From positions 124,001-188,000 of the forward strand of contig JAFIEZ010000010.1 of the NCBI GenBank assembly GCA_020832235.1: a DNA stretch of 64,000 nt, in the 5' to 3' direction. Positions 27,498 through 36,106 of this stretch are shown piece after piece (positions within the stretch are counted from its first letter, which is position 1; each line of letters begins with the position of its first letter). A program made the position numbers and the translations under genes. The notes under the pieces are model-generated. The model saw only the letters and a program-made list of their open reading frames with translations. It made no database searches and was not told the DNA's origin. This DNA comes from Bacteroidota bacterium (GTDB lineage Bacteria; Bacteroidota; Rhodothermia; Balneolales; HLUCCA01).

Positions 27498-28913
27498 ATG
27501 GAACTTTTAAACGATATTAATCTGTATTTGCCGGCCACTGTTATTGCTATAGCCGGCCTTGTAGTAATGATGCTCTCGGCGTTTCGTGCCTCCCATTCTA
27601 CAGTATTATGGACATCCGTCTCGTTCACCGCAGTAGCACTAGCAAGAGCTGTTGCAGACCTGGGAACGGAAACCCAGCTCGTATTTCATGATATGGCCGC
27701 TGTTGGCGGAATGGCTGCTTTTGGTACTGTAATCATTTTACTGGGTACCATATTTACACTGCTTTTATCTAAAGACTACTTTGAGAAAGTAGGAGAGTAT
27801 CATTCTGAGGTTTATGCCATTATTTTGTTTGCAACAGTGGGTATGATTGTACTTGCTACAGCAACAAATCTGGTGACCGTTTTTCTAGGTCTTGAAACCA
27901 TGTCGATTGCACTTTATGTACTGGCTGGTGTAAATAAAACAGATAAACGAAGTATAGAAGCCGCACTTAAGTATTTTCTCCTTGGTGCCTTTTCTACCGG
28001 ATTTTTCTTGTATGGTATTGCCCTACTTTACGGTGCAGCAGGGTCAACTTCACTTGAAGCGATTGGTGCTGTAACGGATAAAGGCTTGTTTTACTGGGCA
28101 GGAGCTGCCTTATTATTAACGGGATTCTTTTTTAAAATATCTGCCGTACCATTTCACATGTGGACACCGGATGTATATCAGGGATCACCAACACCAATTA
28201 CGGGCTATATGGCCACGGCCGCTAAGACAGCCGGCTTCTTCTCATTAATCTTTATTCTGAGTCGTGCGTTGGGTACAAGTGTAGATCAATGGAGTGAAGT
28301 GATCAAAGTAATCGCCGTGCTAACCATGGTATTTGGCAACATTATTGCTTTGGTACAGACTAACGTTAAACGAATGCTAGCGTATTCATCTATTGCGCAT
28401 GCAGGGTATGTACTGGTAGGATTGGCAGCAGGAACAGAAGCCGGTTACACGGCCGTTCAATTTTACTTGTTCGCTTATACGATAATGAATATCGGTGCTT
28501 TTGGTGTTATAGCCTATTATGAACGGTATAAAGGCTTGGACTTAACCGAGCTTGATAATTTTGCAGGTCTGGGCTTTAAACAACCCATGATGGCCGTGAT
28601 GCTTTCCATATTTTTATTTTCATTGGTTGGTATTCCGCCACTTCTTGGTTTTGCCGGTAAATATCTTGTATTTGCAGCCGCAGTTCAGGCGAACTTAATA
28701 TCTCTTGCTGTTATTGGGGTATTGACCAGCGCTGCTGCCGCCTACTATTACCTCAGGGTGATGGTTTATATGTATATGCGCGATGCACACACCGAGTTTG
28801 AGTTGCCTGCAGTGGGGTTAACATATTCACTCGTAATTGGATTTCTGGCTGTATTAACTGTTGCGCTGGGTGTAATGCCATGGACGGTAGCTGATCTACT
28901 GGCCGCGTTCTAA
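27498..28913 (+). CDS. nuoN: NADH-quinone oxidoreductase subunit N
   Basis: A 471-residue antiporter-like subunit completing the membrane arm. Signatures are LVTVFLGLETMSIALYVLAG (TM5 Glu), AVPFHMWTPDVYQGSPTPITGYMATAAKTAGF, VKRMLAYSSIAHAGYVLVGL and LLGFAGKYLVFAAA. It is the last nuo gene, followed after 26 bases by a strong terminator, so no other nuo gene lies downstream. Subunits A to I are not in this window. Confidence 0.97.
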   Translation: MELLNDINLYLPATVIAIAGLVVMMLSAFRASHSTVLWTSVSFTAVALARAVADLGTETQLVFHDMAAVGGMAAFGTVIILLGTIFTLLLSKDYFEKVGEYHSEVYAIILFATVGMIVLATATNLVTVFLGLETMSIALYVLAGVNKTDKRSIEAALKYFLLGAFSTGFFLYGIALLYGAAGSTSLEAIGAVTDKGLFYWAGAALLLTGFFFKISAVPFHMWTPDVYQGSPTPITGYMATAAKTAGFFSLIFILSRALGTSVDQWSEVIKVIAVLTMVFGNIIALVQTNVKRMLAYSSIAHAGYVLVGLAAGTEAGYTAVQFYLFAYTIMNIGAFGVIAYYERYKGLDLTELDNFAGLGFKQPMMAVMLSIFLFSLVGIPPLLGFAGKYLVFAAAVQANLISLAVIGVLTSAAAAYYYLRVMVYMYMRDAHTEFELPAVGLTYSLVIGFLAVLTVALGVMPWTVADLLAAF

Positions 28914-28939
28914 AAAATCACCATCCTATTAACACCGTA

Positions 28940-28980
28940 GTAAAGAAGCCTTTGGGTTATTGCCCAGAGGCTTCTTTACG
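28940..28980 (+). terminator. nuo operon terminator
   Basis: GTAAAGAAGCCTTTGGG, a short loop and CCCAGAGGCTTCTTTAC form a long stem with one mismatch, followed by a T-rich stretch. It ends the nuoJKLMN unit ahead of rpsF. Confidence 0.85.
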
Positions 28981-29036
28981 TTTATGCTTTTTTAGTACTG
29001 TTCTACAGTCAGAATATCCGTATCTTACGCGACCCT

Positions 29037-29084
29037 GTTGATGGATACACCATCGACTGTTAATCATTAACATCCGCAGGAGAT
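29037..29084 (+). promoter_or_regulatory. Structured leader of rpsF-rpsR-rplI
   Basis: Two hairpins stand back to back just upstream of rpsF: GTTGATGG-ATACA-CCATCGAC (one wobble pair) and TGTTAA-TCA-TTAACA. They are followed by TCCG and AGGAG only two bases before the ATG. The S6:S18 complex is known to bind rpsF leader RNAs in other bacteria through a hairpin with a CCG element, so this may be an autoregulatory site. The match to that motif has not been tested. Confidence 0.4.
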
Positions 29085-29456
29085 ATGAAAAAAAATTATT
29101 ACGAGTTAACGTATATCGTTAACGCTGTTCTGGATGAAGAGCAGATCAAGGCAACCGTTGCCAAGTTCACCGAATTTCTTACCAACAACGAAGCTGAAAT
29201 AGACGAGGTTGCAGAGTGGGGAATTCAGAGTCTTGAGTACGAGATAGACAAAAAAGGTACCGGATATTACGTAAACGTGTATTACTCCGCACCAGGTGAG
29301 CTCATTGCCAAACTCGAACGTGCTATGCAGATTGATGATAATATCATGCGTTATCTGAATATCCGTTACGACAATAAAATGCTTCAGTACCGCGAATTAC
29401 AGAAAAAAGGTGAAACACCTGTTTTGCGTGAGCGCACTGAAGAAGACAAACAATAA
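29085..29456 (+). CDS. rpsF: 30S ribosomal protein S6
   Basis: A 123-residue 30S platform protein that binds 16S rRNA together with S18. The N-terminal [20 protein letters not shown], the central [21 protein letters not shown] (normally WG.R.L.Y.I) and [13 protein letters not shown] define S6. It is the first gene of the classical rpsF-rpsR-rplI operon. An AGGAG lies unusually close (two bases) to the ATG, inside a hairpin-rich leader. Confidence 0.97.
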   Translation: MKKNYYELTYIVNAVLDEEQIKATVAKFTEFLTNNEAEIDEVAEWGIQSLEYEIDKKGTGYYVNVYYSAPGELIAKLERAMQIDDNIMRYLNIRYDNKMLQYRELQKKGETPVLRERTEEDKQ

Positions 29457-29491
29457 TTGATCTGCTGAATTTAGATTTAAGGAACAGAATT

Positions 29492-29743
29492 ATGTTAAAG
29501 AATCCACAACACCCGAAAAAAGGTAAAATCCGCGATAAAGAATGCCTTTTCACAAAATCGGGATTCGTCTACATCGATTACAAAAATGTTGATGTACTTC
29601 GCAAATTCATTAACGATCAGGGTAAAATTCTCCCCCGTCGTGTAACCGGAACCAGTGCGAAATTTCAGCGTCAGCTGGCAACTGCTGTAAAGCGTGCCCG
29701 ACACCTGGCGTTGCTTCCATTCGTTGCTGAAAATTACAGATAA
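29492..29743 (+). CDS. rpsR: 30S ribosomal protein S18
   Basis: An 83-residue basic protein that pairs with S6 on the 30S platform. [52 protein letters not shown]-type sequence is the S18 hallmark. No N-terminal CxxC zinc motif is seen, so it appears to be the zinc-free form. AAGGAA stands about 8 bases before the ATG. It is 35 bases after rpsF and 16 before rplI. Confidence 0.97.
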   Translation: MLKNPQHPKKGKIRDKECLFTKSGFVYIDYKNVDVLRKFINDQGKILPRRVTGTSAKFQRQLATAVKRARHLALLPFVAENYR

Positions 29744-29759
29744 TTAGGAGAAGCGAACT

Positions 29760-30206
29760 ATGAAATTAGTATTAAAGCAAGACGTTGAAAACCTTGGCGA
29801 AGCTGGCGAAATCGTAACAGTTAAAGACGGCTACGGTAGAAATTTCCTGATCCCTCAGGGTAAAGCAATTGTTGCATCTAAAGGTGCTATTAAAGCCGCT
29901 GAAGAAGAACTCAAGCAAGCGTCTAAAAAACGAGAGGCTAAAATTCAAGCTGCTCAACAACTGGCTGAAAAACTCTCCAATGCGTCTGTCACAATCAGTG
30001 TAACAGCCGGTGAAGATGGCAAGATTTTCGGAACAGTTACCACACAGCAAGTTGCAGATGCACTTACCGAAAAAGGCTTCGAAATCGACCGTAAGAAAAT
30101 TACACTCGACGATGTTAAAGCACTCGGCGAATATACAGCCTCTGTACACATCCAAGGCGAAATCAGAGCCGAAGTCAAAGTATGGGTTGTTAAAGACGAG
30201 AAGTAA
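29760..30206 (+). CDS. rplI: 50S ribosomal protein L9
   Basis: A 148-residue protein of the large subunit. The N-terminal domain has MKLVLKQDVENLGEAGEIVTVKDGYGRNFLIP, then a long central helix, then the C-terminal domain with GKIFGTVTTQQVADAL and GEYTASVHIQGEIRAEVKVWV. AGGAG lies nine bases before the ATG. A strong terminator follows, ending the ribosomal operon. Confidence 0.97.
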   Translation: MKLVLKQDVENLGEAGEIVTVKDGYGRNFLIPQGKAIVASKGAIKAAEEELKQASKKREAKIQAAQQLAEKLSNASVTISVTAGEDGKIFGTVTTQQVADALTEKGFEIDRKKITLDDVKALGEYTASVHIQGEIRAEVKVWVVKDEK

Positions 30207-30230
30207 TCCTGCTTTTTTGTTTACATTAGA

Positions 30231-30262
30231 AGGAGGGCGGAGCAATTCGTCCTCCTTTTTTT
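30231..30262 (+). terminator. rplI terminator
   Basis: AGGAGGGCG, a loop and CGTCCTCCT (one-base shift in the stem) are followed by a run of seven T. It separates the ribosomal operon from the outer-membrane protein gene. Confidence 0.9.
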
Positions 30263-30295
30263 ATTTCCACGATTACCTGTTTTATACAGTTTTCA

Positions 30296-33200
30296 ATGAG
30301 GCATGTGCACGTTCTATTAATGTTAGTTTTCCTATCCGGATACTCCGTAGCACAGTCACAATCTGAAATGACCGGCTTCCCGGAAAGAACAGCATCATTT
30401 GTAGTAACTCCAGATCAGAATCAGATACAACTCGACATCCTCACGTTGTCTAGCACAATTCTGATAATGCACGAGGGTATCATGCTATCTTCTGAGTATT
30501 GGAGCTTCAATCGCAACACGGGTGTTTTAACCATTCACTGGCCTGCCCAATGGTCCCCCTTTCCGCGAGAATTACAGGTTAAGTGGCGCTTCAGACCTAT
30601 TTCTATACCCCGGACGCTTCAACTCGACGAAGCACTTGCTGCTGACACATTATTAGAGAATGTCTTTGTCTCTCCTACACAAATGCAGCCCCGGGTCGAT
30701 TCTTTTGCTTCAACAAATCTGTCTGGGTCGGGCAGTATAACAAGAGGGGTCATCGTTGGAAGTAACCGCGACCTGGGTATAGAAAGCGGACTTCGTTTTG
30801 ACCTTACCGGATTCATAACCGACGACGTTTACATTACAGCCTCAATAACCGATCAGAATACATTTATTCAACCGGATGGCACCACTCAGAACCTCAGAGA
30901 GTTTGATCAGGTTTTTATCCGCTTGCAATCACCCCGAGTACAAGCACAATTTGGTGATATTGACGCGCAGTTTCAGTCGAGCAGTATCGCAAGGTTTGGC
31001 AGAAGGCTACAAGGAGCACAGGCTAGCTATGACCTTCGAAAAAAAGAACACGGCACCACAACAGCAGCTCTTGCAGTGATACGAGGAACATTCCGTACGG
31101 TAGAACTCACCGGGAGAGACGGAATACAAGGACCATACAGACTTACCAATACAGCTAATGATCCCTTTATCGTAGTTGTTGCCGGAACAGAACGAGTGTA
31201 TCTGGATGGAAGGTTGCTCGACCGGGGTGATGAAAACGACTATGTAATTGACTACAGCATTGGCGAGATTTATTTCACCAATCAACGAATCATACGAAAT
31301 ACCCATCGCATACGTGTTGAGTACCAGTATTTGAGCTCTGGTTTTACCCGAACGTTATCAGCGGCAGAATCAGATTATCATAACCTGCTGGGTGGCAGAA
31401 TGTCGGTTGGTGCAACTTTTATCAGAGAAGCCGACAATATTTCTTTAGACGATTTTACCGGCCTTTCAGAGCAGGACCTGAATTTACTTAGAAATACAAT
31501 CCCTGGAGAAAACACCCTATTCACGAGCGGTGCCGACAGCGTGGGGTTTCGACCTGATTCGCCATTCGCTTTGTACGTAAGACGAGATACGTTGATTCAG
31601 AATGAAACTATAACTATTTACGAGTTTGATCCGGGTAATCCACAATCTGTATTCAGGGTTCAGTTTACTAGAGTCGGGGAGGGGCAAGGGAGTTATCGGA
31701 GGTCATTACAGTCGGTTAGCGGTATTGTGTACGAATGGGTTGGTCCGGGCCAGGGTAGTTACGAGCCAGTACGCAGATTGCAGGCTCCCGAGCTCCGGCA
31801 GGTCTTATCTTTGAGAACATCCATACGGCCTGTTGATGGGTTATCGCTGGGTACTGAAGTGGCTTTAAGCACACAGGAGCAAAATCGATATGCCAGTGAT
31901 GCAGCACGGCATGCGCAAATGATCAGGTCTTTTGCACGTTGGGGAACCGGTACAGCGGGTGGGCAAGTGCTCAATCTTTGGTTGAATCACGAGTACAAAG
32001 CAGCCTCCTTTGTTTTCTTTGATCCGATTCGGGATGTGGAGTTTAACAGGAAATGGGATCTCTCTGATGGGTTACCCTCTTCAGAGCACTTATCGGAGGC
32101 TGGCGCCAAGTGGGAAGCCGGTCCTTCCAAATACCTGAGCTGGATAGTTCAGCATCTGGAGCGAACAGACAGGCGAGGATTCCGAAATGATGTAAACATG
32201 AATTGGGATTCTGATATCGGATCTGATGTAAGGCTTCATGCCGGATATTTAATCAGCGACAGAAATCAGTCCGGCCAGACGCGCTGGCAAAATATAGATG
32301 CTGAAACGGGTTGGGCGTTTAATGCAAATCAGAGTACAATCAGACCCTACTATCAAATTCATGGTGAACGTCGCGAAGAGAAAAATACGATGGATGAATT
32401 GCAACGCAATAGTTTTGGTCATCTGGATCACACCGTTGGTCTGCAATTTCAGCTTCGTAACGTAGCGACGGCAAGTGTGCAATACGGTCTGAGAAACGAT
32501 TATGAAGTCTTTTCAGATGAATTGAAGTTGAGTTCCAGAACTGTTGCTCCGGGAATTGAGATTCGTATATCGCCAGCTGACGGAATACAGTCACACAATA
32601 GAGTGGCCTATCAGGTACGTAAACCCACATCGCTATTCATTCAGGAGTTTGGAGCAGGTGAAACACGGGGTCTTGCCGTACGCTCCAATACAGATGCTCA
32701 ATTTTTGAATCGGGCTGTAGTCACATCAATTCTATATAATGTTGCCACGGAAAGTCGTTCTGTTTTACAGGAAACGTACCTTGAAGTCGGTCCAGAGTTC
32801 GGTCAGTATGTTTGGATTGATGTAAATGGCGATGGAATACCCCAGTTAGATGAGTTTTTCCCGGAACAAACGCCCGATGAAGGCACATTCATCCGGCAGC
32901 TGCTTCCTACAGAGGAACTGACTCCGGTTATTTCACTGCAGTTTCGCTGGAGGTCGGTGATCGACCCATATCGTATACATAGAGCATGGTTCACTCGCGG
33001 ACTTCGCTATAGTGGAACAATCGATATTCGGGAGCAAAGCGAAACTACATCACTTAAAGATATCTATCTGCTGCGACAGGAAACATTCCGGGGAGAGCAA
33101 ACCCTTTCGGGGCGAATAACCACTGATCAGCAATTGCAGTTATTCAGAAATAATCGCGATGTCAATATGACGATTCGATCAAGCAACTCTGTTTTAAAAA

Positions 33201-33757
33201 ACAGATTGGCGTCGGGGTCCGAAATGCAGAAGAATAGACTGTTAAATCTTTTTACAAGCTATAGGTTCACTCGGTACATTACGGCTCAAGTAGAAATTTC
33301 TGCTCAAAATCAGTTACTTACAAGTGATGGAATTGCATCCAGAAATTATGATATACAAACAACGCAAATTGAGCCTGGGGTACAGTATACTACTGCAGGT
33401 AACTTTAGAGTAGCGACATTTATAACTTTTCTGAATGGCATCGACTCAGATGTGGTAAACAGAGCTGAATTAAGGGGCTATAGTGTGCGTACAGAGGCTG
33501 CCGTACCAGTTTCACAGAATTTTTCTATATCATCAAATACGGCTTTTCGAAGCATGCAGGTAGGAGGATTGACGTCGGCAACCTCTGAATTTGTGCTAAC
33601 AAATGGTGCCGGTACTGGAGAGAGCTGGATATGGGGCATGCAGCTTTTATGGCGGGTTTCATCGCAGTTAAGGGCAACTGCACAGTACAACGGGCGCACG
33701 GTACAGGGGGGCAGATCTATACAAACGGCAAGGGTTACCGTATCGGCAAACTTTTAA
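30296..33757 (+). CDS. Large outer-membrane protein, SprA-reminiscent (function unknown)
   Basis: An 1153-residue protein with a clear signal peptide (MRHVHVLLMLVFLSGYSVAQS). The segment GSGSITRGVIVGSNRDLGIE, followed by DVYITASITDQNTFIQPDGT and LREFDQVFIRL, resembles a motif I associate with SprA and related Bacteroidota outer-membrane proteins. The remaining residues alternate in beta-barrel style and end in an aromatic-terminated strand (VTVSANF). WIDVNGDGIPQLDEFFP near residue 841 looks like a calcium-binding loop. At 1153 residues it is about half the length of the type 9 secretion translocon SprA, so it is not that protein. It lies upstream of, and on the same strand as, the ExbB/ExbD genes. 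The start follows the terminator by about 33 bases with no Shine-Dalgarno. Confidence 0.65.
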   Translation: MRHVHVLLMLVFLSGYSVAQSQSEMTGFPERTASFVVTPDQNQIQLDILTLSSTILIMHEGIMLSSEYWSFNRNTGVLTIHWPAQWSPFPRELQVKWRFRPISIPRTLQLDEALAADTLLENVFVSPTQMQPRVDSFASTNLSGSGSITRGVIVGSNRDLGIESGLRFDLTGFITDDVYITASITDQNTFIQPDGTTQNLREFDQVFIRLQSPRVQAQFGDIDAQFQSSSIARFGRRLQGAQASYDLRKKEHGTTTAALAVIRGTFRTVELTGRDGIQGPYRLTNTANDPFIVVVAGTERVYLDGRLLDRGDENDYVIDYSIGEIYFTNQRIIRNTHRIRVEYQYLSSGFTRTLSAAESDYHNLLGGRMSVGATFIREADNISLDDFTGLSEQDLNLLRNTIPGENTLFTSGADSVGFRPDSPFALYVRRDTLIQNETITIYEFDPGNPQSVFRVQFTRVGEGQGSYRRSLQSVSGIVYEWVGPGQGSYEPVRRLQAPELRQVLSLRTSIRPVDGLSLGTEVALSTQEQNRYASDAARHAQMIRSFARWGTGTAGGQVLNLWLNHEYKAASFVFFDPIRDVEFNRKWDLSDGLPSSEHLSEAGAKWEAGPSKYLSWIVQHLERTDRRGFRNDVNMNWDSDIGSDVRLHAGYLISDRNQSGQTRWQNIDAETGWAFNANQSTIRPYYQIHGERREEKNTMDELQRNSFGHLDHTVGLQFQLRNVATASVQYGLRNDYEVFSDELKLSSRTVAPGIEIRISPADGIQSHNRVAYQVRKPTSLFIQEFGAGETRGLAVRSNTDAQFLNRAVVTSILYNVATESRSVLQETYLEVGPEFGQYVWIDVNGDGIPQLDEFFPEQTPDEGTFIRQLLPTEELTPVISLQFRWRSVIDPYRIHRAWFTRGLRYSGTIDIREQSETTSLKDIYLLRQETFRGEQTLSGRITTDQQLQLFRNNRDVNMTIRSSNSVLKNRLASGSEMQKNRLLNLFTSYRFTRYITAQVEISAQNQLLTSDGIASRNYDIQTTQIEPGVQYTTAGNFRVATFITFLNGIDSDVVNRAELRGYSVRTEAAVPVSQNFSISSNTAFRSMQVGGLTSATSEFVLTNGAGTGESWIWGMQLLWRVSSQLRATAQYNGRTVQGGRSIQTARVTVSANF

Positions 33758-33869
33758 TGCGTGAAGAAATTATAAAACCATGTTTTAGTACTTTGATTTA
33801 GGGGGTTTTATTGTTAACATTTCACTCTATAACCTATTGTTACGGATTAAAAGTGGGGTGATTGCTTCT

Positions 33870-33898
33870 TTGACATTTAAGCGGAAATCATCTATCAT
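33870..33898 (+). promoter_or_regulatory. exbB operon promoter (TTGACA-N17-TATCAT)
   Basis: A perfect TTGACA, exactly 17 bases and TATCAT followed by TTTG. It is the best promoter match in the window and lies about 55 bases upstream of the ExbB ATG, which also has a GGAG five bases before it. Confidence 0.68.
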
Positions 33899-33951
33899 TT
33901 TGAATTCAAATTTTTAAGACAGACAACAAACAAAGAAAAACTGGAGAATCT

Positions 33952-34698
33952 ATGTCCTTGTCATTTGGCACCCTGCTTATGCAAGTTGGATTGGAAGAAG
34001 GTCCTTTTAACGTACTTGTATACTACTTCAACGAAGGTGGCACATTCATGTGGCCGGTATTGATCTGTGTGATCATCGGGCTGGCAATATTTCTGGAGCG
34101 CGTTATAACGCTCAATCGTGCCGATATCAACACTCGTAAATTTATTCTGGACGTTAAAGACGCCCTCCAGACTGGCGGTATCCCTGCTGCAGAAGAGCTG
34201 TGTTCTCAAACACGCGGTCCTGTAGCCTCTGTATTTCAGGCAGGTCTTCTTCGGGCTGATGAAGGTATTGAAGCAGCTGAAAAAGCAATTACAGCCTATG
34301 GTTCAATTGAAATGAGCTTTCTTGAGCGTGGCGTAGTATGGATTTCGTTATTTATCGCACTGGCACCACTGTTCGGGTTTACCGGAACGGTAGTAGGTAT
34401 GATTATTGCCTTTGACGCTATTGAAGCGGCCGGTGATATTTCGCCCTCACTTGTAGCAGGTGGTATTAAAGTTGCTCTTCTTACAACGGTTGCCGGTCTT
34501 CTGGGTGCCATTGTACTGCAAATTGGTTACAACTACTGTATTTCCAAGATTGACAGGCTGGTAGTTGAGATGGAAGAAAGCTCCATTGTACTTATTGATT
34601 CCATTGCACTGATGAGCCAAGGCAAGAAGATACTTACTGCTGAAGAGCAGGCAAAAGTAGATTCTGTAAAAACTGACGAAAGCGATAGTAAAGAATAA
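33952..34698 (+). CDS. ExbB/TolQ/MotA-family proton channel protein
   Basis: A 248-residue inner-membrane motor subunit. The first helix is in TFMWPVLICVIIGLAIFLERVITL (about residues 36-56). The two long helices of the MotA/TolQ/ExbB domain are near 120-150 and 163-190, with the conserved LAPLFGFTGTVVGMIIAFDAI and GGIKVALLTTVAGLLGAIVLQI. ExbB pentamers with ExbD convert the proton gradient into mechanical work for outer-membrane processes. It is the first gene of a four-gene operon with a small membrane protein and two ExbD proteins. No TonB or TolB gene is present in the operon, so whether the unit serves TonB, Tol or another process is open. Confidence 0.93.
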   Translation: MSLSFGTLLMQVGLEEGPFNVLVYYFNEGGTFMWPVLICVIIGLAIFLERVITLNRADINTRKFILDVKDALQTGGIPAAEELCSQTRGPVASVFQAGLLRADEGIEAAEKAITAYGSIEMSFLERGVVWISLFIALAPLFGFTGTVVGMIIAFDAIEAAGDISPSLVAGGIKVALLTTVAGLLGAIVLQIGYNYCISKIDRLVVEMEESSIVLIDSIALMSQGKKILTAEEQAKVDSVKTDESDSKE

Positions 34699-34715
34699 TT
34701 TAACCCTCTCAAAAC

Positions 34716-34988
34716 ATGAGTATACAAGAAATTGCACTTACTGGTGCCCTCACTCTTCTTGGCCTCGCCTTGCTTTTGATAGCGGTTTTTGGATTAAAAA
34801 ATATCTTTACCGGAAAGCATGAAGTGACCAAGATTCTGGTGGTACTTGCTCCATTTGTAGTATTCGGTATTACATTTGGTGTTACCGGCCAGACAACTGA
34901 GTCTGCGCTTACCACTCTACTAGTACTTATTGGAGCCATGGTTCTGATGATATTCTTCGGTGGTGTTCGCAGTTCATTTAAATTTTAA
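34716..34988 (+). CDS. Small membrane protein between ExbB and ExbD, unknown family
   Basis: A 90-residue protein that I do not recognise. It has three hydrophobic segments at about residues 7-26 (LTGALTLLGLALLLIAVFGL), 40-57 (ILVVLAPFVVFGITFG) and 65-83 (ALTTLLVLIGAMVLMIFFGG), joined by short polar loops, with a basic C terminus (RSSFKF). It lies 17 bases after exbB and 22 bases before the first exbD, in the same operon. Its position suggests an accessory subunit of the ExbB-ExbD motor, an inference from context only. No Shine-Dalgarno is evident. Confidence 0.75.
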   Translation: MSIQEIALTGALTLLGLALLLIAVFGLKNIFTGKHEVTKILVVLAPFVVFGITFGVTGQTTESALTTLLVLIGAMVLMIFFGGVRSSFKF

Positions 34989-35010
34989 ATTAACCCGATA
35001 AGGACTACCA

Positions 35011-35571
35011 ATGTTTGGTAAGAAAAAAGTTAGACGTGGGGCCGAGATACCATCATCATCGTTGGCCGATATCGCGTTTCTCTTGCTGGTGTTCTTTCTG
35101 GTTGTAACTACGATTGATGTAGATACCGGAATTGGATTGGTACTGCCTCCACCACCGGATGATACAACGCCTCCGCCTCCCATACGTGAGCGCAATCTCA
35201 TGAAGATCCTGGTTAACAATCAGGGGATGGTTCTGATCAATGGTCAACCAACGGCTGTAAATGACGTTCGTGAACGAGTGGTTAACTTTGTAGATAATGC
35301 AAACAGAGCCAATGATCCTGATATGTCCGTTTCGCCTCAGGCTGCTATTGTATCAATACAAACAGCGCGTCAAACCCCTTATGAAGTATATATCAATATG
35401 CTGGATGAAGTGAGGGGGGCTTATGCAGAGCTCAGAGATGCATCGAGCATGGCGATGTTTGGCATGAGGTACGAAAGGTATCGTGCTACACTAGCAAGTC
35501 CCGCAGATGATGTAATTCGTCAAATGTATCCGATGAACGTTTCGATCGCGGAACCAGACCCGGGAAATTAG
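35011..35571 (+). CDS. ExbD/TolR-family protein, first copy
   Basis: A 186-residue single-pass inner-membrane protein. The helix LADIAFLLLVFFLVVTT (about residues 17-35) carries the essential proton-relay aspartate. A proline-rich linker (VLPPPPDDTTPPPPIRE) and a periplasmic ExbD/TolR domain with ILVNNQGMVLINGQ follow. It is longer than a typical ExbD (about 140), with an extra C-terminal segment of about 50 residues (YAELRDASSMAMFGMRYERY). AAGGA stands six bases before the ATG. A second exbD follows after 15 bases, so the motor may contain an ExbD heterodimer. Confidence 0.92.
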   Translation: MFGKKKVRRGAEIPSSSLADIAFLLLVFFLVVTTIDVDTGIGLVLPPPPDDTTPPPPIRERNLMKILVNNQGMVLINGQPTAVNDVRERVVNFVDNANRANDPDMSVSPQAAIVSIQTARQTPYEVYINMLDEVRGAYAELRDASSMAMFGMRYERYRATLASPADDVIRQMYPMNVSIAEPDPGN

Positions 35572-35586
35572 ATTAAAGAGTAACCT

Positions 35587-36033
35587 ATGTCAAAGTTCCA
35601 GAAAAAAAATGCCAAGGCTAAACAGGAAGTGCCTACAACAGCGATGCCCGACATCGTTTTTATGCTCCTGATTTTCTTCATGGTAACTACCGTACTTCGT
35701 GAAGTTACACTTCAGGTGCGTGTAGAGCTTACTCGTGCTGAGAATATTGAGAAAATTGAGCAAAAGCGCCTGGTTAGTTACATTTATATTGGCCCAAGAA
35801 TAATCGGCAATAATATGTACGGTGAAACTAGGGTTCAGATTGATGACGCACTCATCGACGAACTGGTTTTCATCCGCAGAATTATGTACGATAAGTTGCT
35901 TGAACAACCAAGACTTATCGTTTCCCTTCGTGTAGACAGGGAGTCGGAAATGGGAATCGTAACCGACGTACAGCAGGAGTTAAGACAAGCAGGTACACTG
36001 CAAATCAACTACTCCACCAGACGTCTGCAATAA
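35587..36033 (+). CDS. ExbD/TolR-family protein, second copy
   Basis: A 148-residue ExbD/TolR protein with the membrane helix TTAMPDIVFMLLIFFMVTTV (aspartate intact) after a lysine-rich N terminus, and a periplasmic domain with VSLRVDRESEMGIVTDVQQELRQAG, the TolR/ExbD C-terminal signature. It is diverged from the first copy and of normal length. It is the last gene of the operon and is followed by a terminator. Confidence 0.93.
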   Translation: MSKFQKKNAKAKQEVPTTAMPDIVFMLLIFFMVTTVLREVTLQVRVELTRAENIEKIEQKRLVSYIYIGPRIIGNNMYGETRVQIDDALIDELVFIRRIMYDKLLEQPRLIVSLRVDRESEMGIVTDVQQELRQAGTLQINYSTRRLQ

Positions 36034-36054
36034 TCCCCGTTTATCCGTATTTTT

Positions 36055-36091
36055 AAAGGTCATCTGCTTTTTGCAGGTGACCTTTTTTTAT
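36055..36091 (+). terminator. exbB-exbD-exbD operon terminator
   Basis: AAAGGTCATCTGC, a TTTTT loop and GCAGGTGACCTTT with one wobble, followed by a run of T. It is a strong intrinsic terminator. Confidence 0.93.
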
Positions 36092-36106
36092 TTATAAAAG
36101 ACAATC

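Noticed and set aside
29772-30245. 157-codon minus-strand ORF opposite rplI, rich in Phe and Cys
   Set aside because: Shadow of rplI that also runs through the terminator; Phe richness mirrors the Glu/Lys codons of L9.
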